A stretch of 64,000 bases of DNA from Methanomassiliicoccales archaeon. GTDB lineage: Archaea; Thermoplasmatota; Thermoplasmata; Methanomassiliicoccales; UBA472. The notes under the pieces are model-generated. The model was not told where the DNA came from, did not search any database, and saw only the letters and a list, made by a program, of their open reading frames with translations. Of this stretch, positions 35,497 through 45,411 are shown piece by piece. The DNA lies in NCBI GenBank assembly GCA_036504055.1, contig DASXVU010000003.1:1-64000 (forward strand), read 5' to 3'. The stretch's first letter is position 1; each line of letters begins with the position of its first letter. Made by a program: the position numbers and the translations under genes.

Positions 35497-36498
35497 ATGA
35501 AGGAGCGATTGCTGACCGCCTTGGACCGTGGGGTGGTCGATCGAGCGCCCTGTGTCAGTCCCGGCCAGACAGCCATAGCGGACCTCCAGCGGTCAGTGGG
35601 TGCGGAGTGGCCATTGGCCCATACGAACGCAGAACTGATGGCCACGCTGGCGTTGGCCTCGGTCACCTTGGGAGGCCAGGAAGGGGCCAGGGTTCCTTTC
35701 GAGACCACCATGGACGCTTCTGCCTTTGGCGCATCGGTCGAGATGGGGGCTATCCTTAGGCACCCGTACGTCAGCGGGCATCCCCTGGTCGATCAGGAAG
35801 CGGTCGATCGGGCGATGGTCCCGAACCCTCGGGAAGACGGAAGGGCACCTGTTGTGCTGGAGGCCGTGCATCGACTAAAAAGTGAAAGGGTGCCTGTCCT
35901 GTGCGCAGTGACCGCCCCGTTCACTCTGGCCTGTTTCCTGCGTGGTGAAAGGGACACTCTCATGGACATCATAATCAATCCCGCATTCCTCGGCAATGTG
36001 TTGAAATTGGCCGAAAGATGGGCGGTTACCTTCATCCATGAGGCGGTGGAGGCAGGGGCTGACGTAATCGTTCTTGAGGACACCTGGGCCAGCGGAGAGA
36101 TCCTATCACGACAGCAATATCTGGATAACGCCCTGCCGGGGGAGCAGACCTTGGCACGAGAAGTACATGAGATGGGTGCCCGCTCCATCCTCCACCATTG
36201 CGGGCATCCCGGATGCAATTTCGATCTCATGGCAAACAGCGGGGCGGACGGACTGACAATCCACCAGACAATGGGTGTTCGTGAGGCCAAGGAGCAACTA
36301 TCAGGCCGGTGTGCAGCTGTTGGCAACCTAGACCCTTTATCGATCTTACGTCTTGAGCCAAATGAGATCTTCGATCTCAGCACGCGCTGCTTGGCGGAGG
36401 GGATCGACGTTCTGGCACCAGCCTGCGGACTCGATCCTGCTACTCCTTTACTGAACATGAGGGCCATGGCTGATGCCGCTAATGGATCCACTCATTAG
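35497..36498 (+). CDS. MtaA/MtbA-like methylcobamide methyltransferase (uroporphyrinogen decarboxylase fold)
   Basis: The 333-residue TIM-barrel protein belongs to the group that moves methyl from a methylated corrinoid protein to coenzyme M. The zinc-binding set is complete: LHHCG with His233-x-Cys235, and PACGLDP with Cys310, as in MtaA/MtbA. The start at 35497 (MKERLLTALDRGVVDRAPCV) matches the family N-terminus; an in-frame TTG at 35395 would add unrelated residues. It could be the housekeeping MtaA of methanol metabolism or a special enzyme of the arsenic locus, 99 bases upstream of which the zinc ribbon ends. An AAATTTATTCG tract at 35440 may give it its own promoter. Confidence 0.88.
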   Translation: MKERLLTALDRGVVDRAPCVSPGQTAIADLQRSVGAEWPLAHTNAELMATLALASVTLGGQEGARVPFETTMDASAFGASVEMGAILRHPYVSGHPLVDQEAVDRAMVPNPREDGRAPVVLEAVHRLKSERVPVLCAVTAPFTLACFLRGERDTLMDIIINPAFLGNVLKLAERWAVTFIHEAVEAGADVIVLEDTWASGEILSRQQYLDNALPGEQTLAREVHEMGARSILHHCGHPGCNFDLMANSGADGLTIHQTMGVREAKEQLSGRCAAVGNLDPLSILRLEPNEIFDLSTRCLAEGIDVLAPACGLDPATPLLNMRAMADAANGSTH

Positions 36499-36571
36499 GC
36501 CAGCTGGTTACGCGCTCAATTCAAGGCCACCGTTGACCGGACCTAGTGAAAAGGATTTGCCATCCAGTCCT

Positions 36572-37114
36572 TCAGAGCATCCTTTTCTCGATAGTCTCCC
36601 TGACCTTGATGACGTCCAGCAGTTCCTCGCTCCTCACCAGGGACATGCCGGCCCGGTCGCCCATCAGTTCCACGATGACGATCCTTTGGGGATCTCTCAG
36701 ATCGACGATGCCTTGGTTTATCGGTGCGGTCAGTCTCTCGATGAGATCGGACGAATGCCTATCGGTATGGCGCTTATGCAGATGCATCATCCATCTCTCA
36801 TTGGAGACTATCTGTTTTCCATACTCGGTCGTCACCTTCAGCATCTCATCGATGTAAGGTTCGACCCATTTCTCCAGCGGTACCCAATGGTGTGTATAGG
36901 GGAATTGCTCGGGGTCCTGAAAACACAGCTTCCTTAGGTCCGCCACCACTTCCTTCGGGTCCCCAAGGACCTTGATCTCGCACACGCCTTCCATGTCCGT
37001 GTACTCGATGCTGTCCACGTATGCGTCCACGTCCTTGAGTCTTGCTCTTATCTCTTCCTCAGCGTGACCTTTCTGGTTCGGGCGAAAGGTCACCAACATA
37101 TTGCCGGTTACCAT
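36572..37114 (-). CDS. THUMP-domain protein
   Basis: The 180-residue protein has the look of a stand-alone THUMP RNA-binding protein (Tan1-like). The first 75 residues form an alpha/beta ferredoxin-like region (NMLVTFRPNQKGHAEEEIRARL). The rest contains the THUMP core (YGKQIVSNERWMMHLHKRHTDRHSSDLIERL, and VDLRDPQRIVIVELMGDRAGMSLVRS). THUMP proteins bind tRNA; Tan1 helps make N4-acetylcytidine. The gene is convergent with the MtaA-like gene. A hairpin lies about 40-80 bases upstream of its start. Confidence 0.82.
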   Translation of the reverse strand: MVTGNMLVTFRPNQKGHAEEEIRARLKDVDAYVDSIEYTDMEGVCEIKVLGDPKEVVADLRKLCFQDPEQFPYTHHWVPLEKWVEPYIDEMLKVTTEYGKQIVSNERWMMHLHKRHTDRHSSDLIERLTAPINQGIVDLRDPQRIVIVELMGDRAGMSLVRSEELLDVIKVRETIEKRML

Positions 37115-37155
37115 TTTTTCACCCTCTGTGTGTTAATACGAAGTCACGGGTAGTT

Positions 37156-37192
37156 CATCCTTTCGGATAATGAAATCGACGAAAGGAGGATG
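37156..37192. repeat. Hairpin-forming repeat upstream of the THUMP gene
   Basis: CATCC-TTTCG (37156-37165) can pair with CGAAA (37180-37184) and GGATG (37188-37192), with a three-base bulge. On the minus strand it lies 42-78 bases before the THUMP start. No T-run follows. Confidence 0.4.
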
Positions 37193-37330
37193 AGCGTTCG
37201 TCTGCCCTTTTCCACTGGAACATCGTTCGTATACTAAATGAAAAAGAAGAGCAATGGCCATCCTATCAGGATACTTCTGGGCCATAGAGAAAAGGCGGTT
37301 CTGTCCGCAATATGCGGGAACGGCCAGGGA

Positions 37331-38680
<1,350 letters not shown>

Positions 38681-39796
38681 TTATCCGGGGAGGCCTATCT
38701 CCCGATAGGCGGCCAGTATTTCAGCGAAACTTCGATCGGATTTGAAGCCAGTGGGTGACATGTGGGTTCGGGACGCGTGGCCGATCTGTCTCATTTTTTC
38801 CATCAGGACCTCTCGCCTTGGAGGGGACAGCTTGGCCACTGAGGACAGTTCGTTGTTCTCATAGAAATAGGGAACATCCAGTTCCTCCTTCCACAGTTCC
38901 ATGTATTTGGCACATCTGTCCTTCTCCGCCAAGGAATCTGGCATCCCCATGGAGCCGAGGAAGTCCTTGTCCGCCAGCGGTCCTAGCCACATCGGTCCGC
39001 AGTCCTTCGGGGTCCTCTGGTGCTTCGACGTGGTCCTTTCATGGGTGGACCGGTCGTATTGCATATACCCGATCTGGTCCAGAGCGGCATCCGCGTGATA
39101 CGCCGACTGGGGCATCCTCAGGTATAGCCTCATATAATGGTCTGCGTAGAAGCACAGCATCGGTACCGTTCCCTTGTCCAGCTTCGCCGCTTCCTTGGCC
39201 ACGTAACCGATCAGGATGCGAAGGCCGGCCTCATGACAGAACTCGCCCCGGCAGGGTATCGCCCCGTATCGGCGGACGCATTTCTTGGACTGCGCCCCGG
39301 CCAAGGGAGCGGTGTCGGTGGCCGTGATCGCCAGGATGCCGTTCCTTTTCAACGCCTGGAGTGCCGCCGGAATGAAATCCACGGGAGTCCCGAATGGGTC
39401 CAGGTCCACATAGTCGTAGTATTCCCTGGCAAGCTGGCAGCGCAGGTCGTTGTTGATCGCGGTGCAGTTCTCCAGGCCGTTGAGGGCGATGTTCTCCTTG
39501 ATGAACTCGGCGGCCATTGCATCTCGGTCGCATATGTCAAAATGGATGTCGGGCCTGACCTCCTTGGCGATCCTCAGCGCCCTCACGCCGGTCGCCGACA
39601 TGGCGTCTATGGCCGTGCGAACCGTCACCTGCGGTGAACTGAAGAACATGACCGAGACATCGCGGTTGAATGCCATCTGGCCGTTGAAGAATACCCGGCC
39701 CTGAATCTTTCCGGGACCGTGATCGGTATGGTTGACTGGGATGTAAATGTCCGTGGCGCCTTCCCGGGCTAGGATGGAGTCAGCCGGCTGGCTCAA
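38681..39796 (-). CDS. trm1: tRNA (guanine26-N2)-dimethyltransferase Trm1
   Basis: The 371-residue SAM-dependent enzyme makes N2,N2-dimethylguanosine at position 26 of tRNA. The SAM-binding region is AMSATGVRALRIAKEVRPD and the catalytic motif is DLDPFGTPVDF. The C-terminal domain is the usual archaeal Trm1 one. It overlaps the stop of the NTPase gene by four bases and leads into purA. Confidence 0.95.
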   Translation of the reverse strand: MSQPADSILAREGATDIYIPVNHTDHGPGKIQGRVFFNGQMAFNRDVSVMFFSSPQVTVRTAIDAMSATGVRALRIAKEVRPDIHFDICDRDAMAAEFIKENIALNGLENCTAINNDLRCQLAREYYDYVDLDPFGTPVDFIPAALQALKRNGILAITATDTAPLAGAQSKKCVRRYGAIPCRGEFCHEAGLRILIGYVAKEAAKLDKGTVPMLCFYADHYMRLYLRMPQSAYHADAALDQIGYMQYDRSTHERTTSKHQRTPKDCGPMWLGPLADKDFLGSMGMPDSLAEKDRCAKYMELWKEELDVPYFYENNELSSVAKLSPPRREVLMEKMRQIGHASRTHMSPTGFKSDRSFAEILAAYREIGLPG

Positions 39797-40335
39797 AGAA
39801 GCTCTCCCTTCATGAGCTTCATTATCTTGTAAGGAAGCAGGTTCCGGTTGATGGGCGTCACTTCCAATATCCTTACGTCGTCCCGGCGCCGGATGTCCTG
39901 AAGGAGCGGGTTCCGCGATTTCTTGTGCAAGGTCAGAAGGATAGGCTTCTCCACGTCCAACGCTGCCTTGACCGCGTTAACGAACTTCTCGCTCTCGACC
40001 TCGATCTTCCCGACCTCATCGATAACGATGACGTCGGACTCGGCGCAAGCCGTCTCCAGCGCCCGGACGCCGACATCCTCCAGCACACTGAGGTCGATGC
40101 CATACTTGCCGACCATGAACTTGCTCACAATGTCCGTGGAGGCCAGCACTCCCTTCTCCTTGGTGCGCCAGTCGATTACGTAGAAACCGCTTCGTTTCTT
40201 ATCGTCCAAAATAGGTTCGGTGATCATGCCACCGACCTTGAGGCCCTCTGTCTCGAGCATTTCGATAACCTTTACCAGGGTGTGCGTCTTGCCCGCACTT
40301 GGAAGGCCAGTTATACCGATCTTTATGTTGTTCAT
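39793..40335 (-). CDS. THEP1-type nucleoside triphosphatase
   Basis: The 180-residue P-loop NTPase has Walker A GLPSAGKT near the N-terminus and Walker B VIVIDEVGKIEV in the middle, the pattern of the THEP1/NTPase-like family that hydrolyses NTPs in vitro. The later LTLHKKSRNPLLQDIRRRDDVRILEVTP is also typical. The physiological role is unclear. The ATG at 40335 gives the usual start just before IKIGITG. It is translationally coupled to trm1. Confidence 0.88.
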   Translation of the reverse strand: MNNIKIGITGLPSAGKTHTLVKVIEMLETEGLKVGGMITEPILDDKKRSGFYVIDWRTKEKGVLASTDIVSKFMVGKYGIDLSVLEDVGVRALETACAESDVIVIDEVGKIEVESEKFVNAVKAALDVEKPILLTLHKKSRNPLLQDIRRRDDVRILEVTPINRNLLPYKIMKLMKGELL

Positions 40336-40456
40336 TAAATTCACCGAAGGGCGAACCAGGCCCTCACCGCTATTCCGCAATAGGAATTACCCGTAACGCG
40401 TTTGGGGCTATTTATCTTTTCGATGGAAAAAATTAGACCATACATAGGAAAAAGGA

Positions 40457-40852
40457 CTACTCCTCCAGTATAGACCTGACGTACATCAGGGGATAATGTA
40501 GCTCCTCGATGTATCTCATCTCGGCGACGACGGTCACTCCATCCATCTTCACCGTTAGGATGACATCCATCATCGGGCCGGTCAAGGTCTGATAGTCGTA
40601 CTCATCCGATTTCCGACGCAACGCATCCCTGGAGATATGAACCTTGACATCCTTGACGAACGGCTGCACCCGCACGCCATCCTGGATCGCCTTTTCCAGC
40701 GAATCCACACTGGTGGAACTGAGGGGGGTGCCGACGAACTGGTGGTAGATGGTTCCCAGTTTGATCCCCGCTTCGAACACCACCCTTTCCCTCTGGCTGC
40801 AGTTGAAGTATTTGTCCGCCAGATTCTCACGCTTGCTCGGCAAGAGGCTCAC
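40457..40852 (-). CDS. mptD: Archaeal dihydroneopterin aldolase MptD
   Basis: The 131-residue protein fits the archaeal MptD family, which makes 6-hydroxymethyl-7,8-dihydropterin for methanopterin or folate-like cofactors. Family-like stretches are RERVVFEAGIKLGTIYHQFVGTPLS and LEKAIQDGVRVQPFVKDV, with the Glu and late ELHYPLMYVRSILEE as expected. It is unlike bacterial FolB. It is a single gene with 121 bases to the NTPase gene. Confidence 0.88.
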   Translation of the reverse strand: MSLLPSKRENLADKYFNCSQRERVVFEAGIKLGTIYHQFVGTPLSSTSVDSLEKAIQDGVRVQPFVKDVKVHISRDALRRKSDEYDYQTLTGPMMDVILTVKMDGVTVVAEMRYIEELHYPLMYVRSILEE

Positions 40853-40963
40853 TATCTCCTGGGAGTGTAATGTTGCCGGCCTATAAAGTTGGAACGCTTG
40901 TTACCGTTCACCGGCTAAAAGATAATTATAGGGTCCGTGCCCAAACGTCTCTGAGATGAGCGG

Positions 40964-41848
40964 ATGAAATCAAGGGTGTGCATGGCGGTTGGTCCCGACC
41001 GCAAAGCTTGTACAAGGAAGGTGGTCGAGGCATTCGGTCTGCCAGAATTGAACGGCAAGACTGTATTGATAAAACCGAACTTCAATACTGCCGACCCGAC
41101 CCCGGGATCCACCCATAACGATACCTTGGAATCGATGGTCAGGATTGTCCAGCAGAGCGGTCCGAAGAGCTTGATGGTCGGTGACCGGAGCGGCCCGGCA
41201 AACACCAGAGAGGTGTTCCAAGAAAAGGGAATATTCGCGATGGCAGATCGCCTAGGGTTCGATACCGTCATCTTTGACGAGATCCCAAAGTCTCTGTTTG
41301 CCAGGATAAGTCCTCCAGGGTCCCATTGGCGGGATGGGTTCATGATCGCGAGGCCCGTGTTGGAGGCTGATGTGGTGGTGACGTTGTGCTGCCTGAAGAC
41401 CCATGGCTTCGGTGGGCATTTCACCATGTCGCTGAAAGTGACGACCGGAATGGTGGCCGGATCGAACATGCGCGAACTGCACTCCTCTGACCACATCCGG
41501 GAGATGATCGCCGAGATGAATGTGGCCTACCGCCCAAAACTCATCATAATGGATGGGGTGGAGGCTTTCGTTGATGGAGGCCCCATGACAGGGACCCGAT
41601 GGCAGGCCAACACCACCCTGGCTTCGGACGACCGGGTGGCCATGGATGCGGTGGGGGTGGCGGCCTTGAAGATGCATGGCACCACCAAGGCGATCGAATC
41701 AAAGCGGATCTTTGAACAGGACCAAATACGAAGGGCGGTGGAGCTGGGCATAGGAGTTTCATCACCCGAGGAAATTGAATTGGTACCGGTGGATGACGCC
41801 TCAGAAGGTTTGGTGGCAAAGCTCCGGGACACGCTCTTCAGCGCCTGA
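40964..41848 (+). CDS. DUF362-family protein
   Basis: The 294-residue protein has the DUF362 pattern: early VLIKPNFN, central VVVTLCCLKTHGFGGHFTMSLK, and late LIIMDGVEAFVDGGP. The family is broadly found in anaerobes; a few members carry ferredoxin domains, but this one does not. An iron-sulfur protein that could supply electrons is encoded just downstream. Its function is unknown. Confidence 0.85.
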   Translation: MKSRVCMAVGPDRKACTRKVVEAFGLPELNGKTVLIKPNFNTADPTPGSTHNDTLESMVRIVQQSGPKSLMVGDRSGPANTREVFQEKGIFAMADRLGFDTVIFDEIPKSLFARISPPGSHWRDGFMIARPVLEADVVVTLCCLKTHGFGGHFTMSLKVTTGMVAGSNMRELHSSDHIREMIAEMNVAYRPKLIIMDGVEAFVDGGPMTGTRWQANTTLASDDRVAMDAVGVAALKMHGTTKAIESKRIFEQDQIRRAVELGIGVSSPEEIELVPVDDASEGLVAKLRDTLFSA

Positions 41849-41888
41849 GAAAAATGTTATTGCCGTGCATACGATAATCCAGGCCGCC

Positions 41889-42674
41889 ATGTTGCCGTCG
41901 GGAGAACTGGAGCAGATCAAGAACGAGATCCATTCAATAATCACCTCTTATGGCCTGGCCAAGGTAGGATATGCCCCGATGGAAGGGATACCGGTCCTTG
42001 GGAGCGTTTCAAGGTTGGGCCGAGGCATGAATCATGCCATCAGTCTTCTGTGGGAAATACCGATGCAGGCAGCTTATGAAAGATCTAAGGTAGACCGTTA
42101 CTATGAATGCATGGTCCATGCCAGGAGCCTACAGGACGAAGTTGCGACCTCAATCGCGGACCTGATCAAGGATCATGGACACCATGCGCTGCCGGTGACC
42201 ATTGCCTTCCCCATGGACCGAGAATTGATCACCGGCCAGATATCCCACAAGGCAGTAGCTTACCAGGCCGGTCTAGGTTGGATCGGAAAGAGCAGTCTAT
42301 TGATAACCCCCGAATTTGGCCCCAGGGTCCGGTTGTGCACTGTCCTGACCGATGTCCGGTTGGACCAAGGGGCCAAACCGTTGAATAACCATTGTGGCGA
42401 ATGCACCAGATGCATCGACGTCTGTCCCATTAAAGCAATAAAGAATAACGATCCCGATCATGATCCATCGGACCGGGCGGAGGTGTTTGATCGCATGATA
42501 TGCCATCGGAGGGAAGAGCAGTGGCTGAAACGGTCTCCTCCGAAATTCTGCGCACAATGCGTGTCCACTGTCCATGGGGAAAACCGGATGAGCGCTGTTC
42601 TTCCCGCCGAGTCTACGATATTTCGTAATCGTCACCAAAACGGAAATATACCGGCTGCTCCAGTCGTTCCATAA
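41889..42674 (+). CDS. 4Fe-4S protein related to epoxyqueuosine reductase
   Basis: A protein of about 261 residues. The N-terminal region has the cobalamin-dependent reductase-like sequence ([54 protein letters not shown]). A ferredoxin-type motif follows ([12 protein letters not shown]), and later cysteines (ICHRR, CAQC) complete a second cluster. It resembles QueG-type proteins and short iron-sulfur proteins from anaerobes, but is shorter than QueG. The start is uncertain (ATG 41889 or an upstream GTG). It follows the DUF362 gene and precedes sod. Confidence 0.8.
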   Translation: MLPSGELEQIKNEIHSIITSYGLAKVGYAPMEGIPVLGSVSRLGRGMNHAISLLWEIPMQAAYERSKVDRYYECMVHARSLQDEVATSIADLIKDHGHHALPVTIAFPMDRELITGQISHKAVAYQAGLGWIGKSSLLITPEFGPRVRLCTVLTDVRLDQGAKPLNNHCGECTRCIDVCPIKAIKNNDPDHDPSDRAEVFDRMICHRREEQWLKRSPPKFCAQCVSTVHGENRMSAVLPAESTIFRNRHQNGNIPAAPVVP

Positions 42675-42691
42675 AGACAAGGAGTGATGAC

Positions 42692-43309
42692 ATGGAAGTC
42701 GGAAAGAAATACGAACTGCCGCCGCTGAAGTACGGCTACAAGGACCTTGCGCCGTTCCTGTCCGAGGAACAGCTGATGCTGCATCACGACAAACACCACG
42801 CCGCCTATGTCAATGGTGCCAATGCGATCCTAGACAAGCTTGCGGCCGCCAGGAAGGACAATGTTGACCTGGACATGAAGGCGATCGAGAAGGAGTTTTC
42901 CTTCAATGTAGGAGGCCATCATCTGCATAAGATGTTCTGGATGAACCTGGCCCCGACCAGTCAAGGGGGCGGACAGCCAGGTGGAAAGCTTGGAGACGCG
43001 CTTGTAGCCGAGTTCGGTTCCTTCGAACGGTTCAAGAAGGAGTTCAGCGCAGTTGCCACCAGCACCGAAGGGTCAGGATGGGCCGCACTGGCGTTCTGCC
43101 GGATGACTCAGAGGCCGGTGATAATGCAGGTCGAGAAGCACAACATCAACGTCATTCCAGGATACAAGATCCTCATGGTCCTGGACGTATGGGAGCACGC
43201 CTATTACGTGGACTACAAGAACCTGAGGCCAAAGTACGTAGAGGCATTCTGGAACAACGTCAACTGGGACTTCGTCGCGGAACAGTTCGAAAAGGTCGCC
43301 CAGAAGTGA
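42692..43309 (+). CDS. sod: Superoxide dismutase (Fe/Mn family)
   Basis: The 205-residue enzyme removes superoxide. Metal ligands are recognisable: His in [12 protein letters not shown], His in [10 protein letters not shown], and Asp/His in [13 protein letters not shown]. Iron or manganese cannot be told apart with confidence. A strong AGGAGTGATG ribosome-binding site lies before the ATG. Its presence suggests some tolerance of oxygen. Confidence 0.95.
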   Translation: MEVGKKYELPPLKYGYKDLAPFLSEEQLMLHHDKHHAAYVNGANAILDKLAAARKDNVDLDMKAIEKEFSFNVGGHHLHKMFWMNLAPTSQGGGQPGGKLGDALVAEFGSFERFKKEFSAVATSTEGSGWAALAFCRMTQRPVIMQVEKHNINVIPGYKILMVLDVWEHAYYVDYKNLRPKYVEAFWNNVNWDFVAEQFEKVAQK

Positions 43310-43417
43310 TCTGGGTAAACATCAGTCCTCAAACAGGTCGGGAACGACCGGGCCAGCCCTGCAGCGTCCGGGGTTGGCCGCCAAGTTTTTAATACCGCCT
43401 TCAGCATCGCAATTCCA

Positions 43418-44326
43418 ATGCAGGACTGGGAAAGAATCCAGGAGCTGAAGAAGGAGAAGAACGCCGTCATCCTGGCGCACAACTATCAGCCTCCTGAGAT
43501 CCAGGAGATAGCGGATTTCGTGGGCGATTCTCTAGGCCTTTCGGTTCAGGCGACCAAGACCACGGCCGATGTCATCATTTTCTGCGGCGTCGACTTCATG
43601 GCCGAGTCGGCCAAGGTCCTGAACCCATCCAGGACCGTGATATTGCCTGAGCCTCAGGCCATGTGTCCTATGGCGGCCATGTGTGACGCCGAATCGTTGC
43701 ACGAGGTTCGCATGAAATACCCGGAGGCGGCGGTCGTCGCTTACGTCAACACTTCCGCAGCCTGCAAGGCGGAAACCGACGTGTGCTGCACATCGTCCAA
43801 TGCGGTGAAGGTGGTCGGCAATCTCGATGCCAGGCAGATCCTCTTCGTTCCAGACTGCAATCTGGGCTATTACGTTCAGAGGTTCTTCCGGGAAAAGGAG
43901 ATAATAGTCTGGCCCGGCTTCTGCCCTACCCACGACCTGATATCGCCAGAGGCCATAACCCTGCTCAAGAAATCACACCCCAAGGCATTGGTCTTGGTCC
44001 ACCCCGAGTGCCGTCCAGAGGTCATCGACATGGCGGATAAGGTGGCATCCACTGAAGGCATATTGAAGTTTGCCAAATCATCCGACGCCCAAGAGTTCAT
44101 TATCGCCACCGAGGGCACGATGACCTATCGGTTGCAAAAGGAGAACCCGGATAAGAGGTTCTATTCCATTGAAGGGGCGATCTGCCCGACCATGAAGATG
44201 ATCACAAGGCAGATGGTCATCAAATGTCTGGAGACCCTGCAGCCGACCATCGAGCTGCCGGCGGACGTGATCGAAAAGGCGAGGAAACCGCTCGAACGCA
44301 TGATGGAGATCGGGAGAGGGGATTAG
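43418..44326 (+). CDS. nadA: Quinolinate synthase
   Basis: NadA condenses iminoaspartate with dihydroxyacetone phosphate in NAD synthesis, using a [4Fe-4S] cluster. The 302-residue protein has the repeated-domain motifs AHNYQPPEIQEIADFVGDSLGLS, VAYVNTSAACKAETDVCCTSSNA, LVHPECRPEV and EGAICPTMKMIT, which contain the three cluster cysteines. A TTTTTAATA tract lies about 27 bases before the ATG, which fits a leaderless start. nadB and nadC are not in the window. Confidence 0.95.
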   Translation: MQDWERIQELKKEKNAVILAHNYQPPEIQEIADFVGDSLGLSVQATKTTADVIIFCGVDFMAESAKVLNPSRTVILPEPQAMCPMAAMCDAESLHEVRMKYPEAAVVAYVNTSAACKAETDVCCTSSNAVKVVGNLDARQILFVPDCNLGYYVQRFFREKEIIVWPGFCPTHDLISPEAITLLKKSHPKALVLVHPECRPEVIDMADKVASTEGILKFAKSSDAQEFIIATEGTMTYRLQKENPDKRFYSIEGAICPTMKMITRQMVIKCLETLQPTIELPADVIEKARKPLERMMEIGRGD

Positions 44327-44616
44327 GGGATTCCAGACGAGATTATCCGTGGCCCGATAATTTTAAAAGTCATTGAATAATAAATAATAGGACCCCCCCA
44401 CACGATGAGGAATAGGCCTGGGGGGCCGGTATACTTAACCAGATGAAAGTTCACTTCGGGCTTGTCGTTGATGCCGATCAGTACCAGTCCCATCCCTGTT
44501 GCGATCAATCCAATATCGTGCGATGTAGTTCCGAATATTATGAACAGGCCAATGACGAAGACGATACCACCGATGATGTAGATCGGGGCGGTGCCGAGGT
44601 CTCCTCTGTTCATCCT
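44323..44616 (-). CDS. Small membrane protein, unknown
   Basis: A 97-residue protein with three hydrophobic segments (about residues 11-30, 33-50 and 63-85). No known motif. The ATG at 44616 is preferred to an upstream start at 44649 because the first residues then lead directly into the membrane segment. It is convergent with nadA and overlaps its stop by four bases. Confidence 0.55.
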   Translation of the reverse strand, partial: RMNRGDLGTAPIYIIGGIVFVIGLFIIFGTTSHDIGLIATGMGLVLIGINDKPEVNFHLVKYTGPPGLFLIVWGGPIIYYSMTFKIIGPRIISSGIP

Positions 44617-44790
44617 ATTATCGATTATCAAATCTCTGCCCCTGTCCAATTTCCTTCCCCACGAGGCATGGGGCTTTCATACCTAAGAATTTTATGTCGA
44701 TTTTCAAAAAATATTGACTATTTCTTGCTGGTATGTGAATGATAAAGGTGATCGGAGATATGCCATGTTCGGCATATTCCGTGATCGTTG

Positions 44791-45282
44791 CTACTCCTCG
44801 TCGTCTTCCTCTTCCGGGATAAGGATGAACTGGTCTTCCTGCTCGCTGCCGCGGAAGCCGCGTATGAGTTCGTCAAAGACGTAAACGATCTCCACGATCT
44901 CGAAGTTCATATGCTTCTTGTTCATGAACGCCTCGATCCAGGAGTTGATCTTGTCACCGACCTGCTCTGCTTCTTTTGTGAACTTTGGAAACTCCAGCAC
45001 TTCATCTTCGTATATGATGACCGAGCCGCCCATCTCCCCATCGATCAGGTACTTGATCGCCAGAACGATCTCTTCGACGGATAGGTCTGGATATGTCAGG
45101 TCCAACTGATGCCCTATCGAATCTATCAAAGGAAACATCTTACTGACCCGGGCTTCAAGCGCTATCTCCATCGCATCCTCATCCAGGTCTCCTAGGTCGG
45201 CGACCAAATCTTCACGGTAATCGTAATAGTCCTTCTCGTAATACTTTTGCAGCAATCTCTCCATCTTGTCGTCCATGGCCAT
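44791..45282 (-). CDS. Acidic helical protein, unknown
   Basis: A strongly acidic, mostly helical protein of about 163 residues, which ends in a run of acidic residues (LIPEEEDDEE). No domain recognised. The start at 45282 (MAMDDKMERLLQKYYEKDYY) fits better than the upstream frame, which has unrelated composition. It stands alone on the minus strand, divergent from the beta-propeller operon. Confidence 0.65.
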   Translation of the reverse strand: MAMDDKMERLLQKYYEKDYYDYREDLVADLGDLDEDAMEIALEARVSKMFPLIDSIGHQLDLTYPDLSVEEIVLAIKYLIDGEMGGSVIIYEDEVLEFPKFTKEAEQVGDKINSWIEAFMNKKHMNFEIVEIVYVFDELIRGFRGSEQEDQFILIPEEEDDEE

Positions 45283-45411
45283 CGACAAACGTTCCTTGAT
45301 AAAATCATTACCGGTCGATGATGGAGCGGCGGTATTGATGAAATGCGTCGCTAACGTTCCGCAACCCATCTGAAATAGAACTATCGTCCACAAACCGAAT
45401 TAATCACTATC

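Noticed and set aside
44703-44718. TTCAA-N6-TTGAC, one base from the proposed ArsR site.
   Set aside because: It lies in an A/T-rich gap next to an unrelated small membrane protein gene, and the right arm is broken, so chance is likely.
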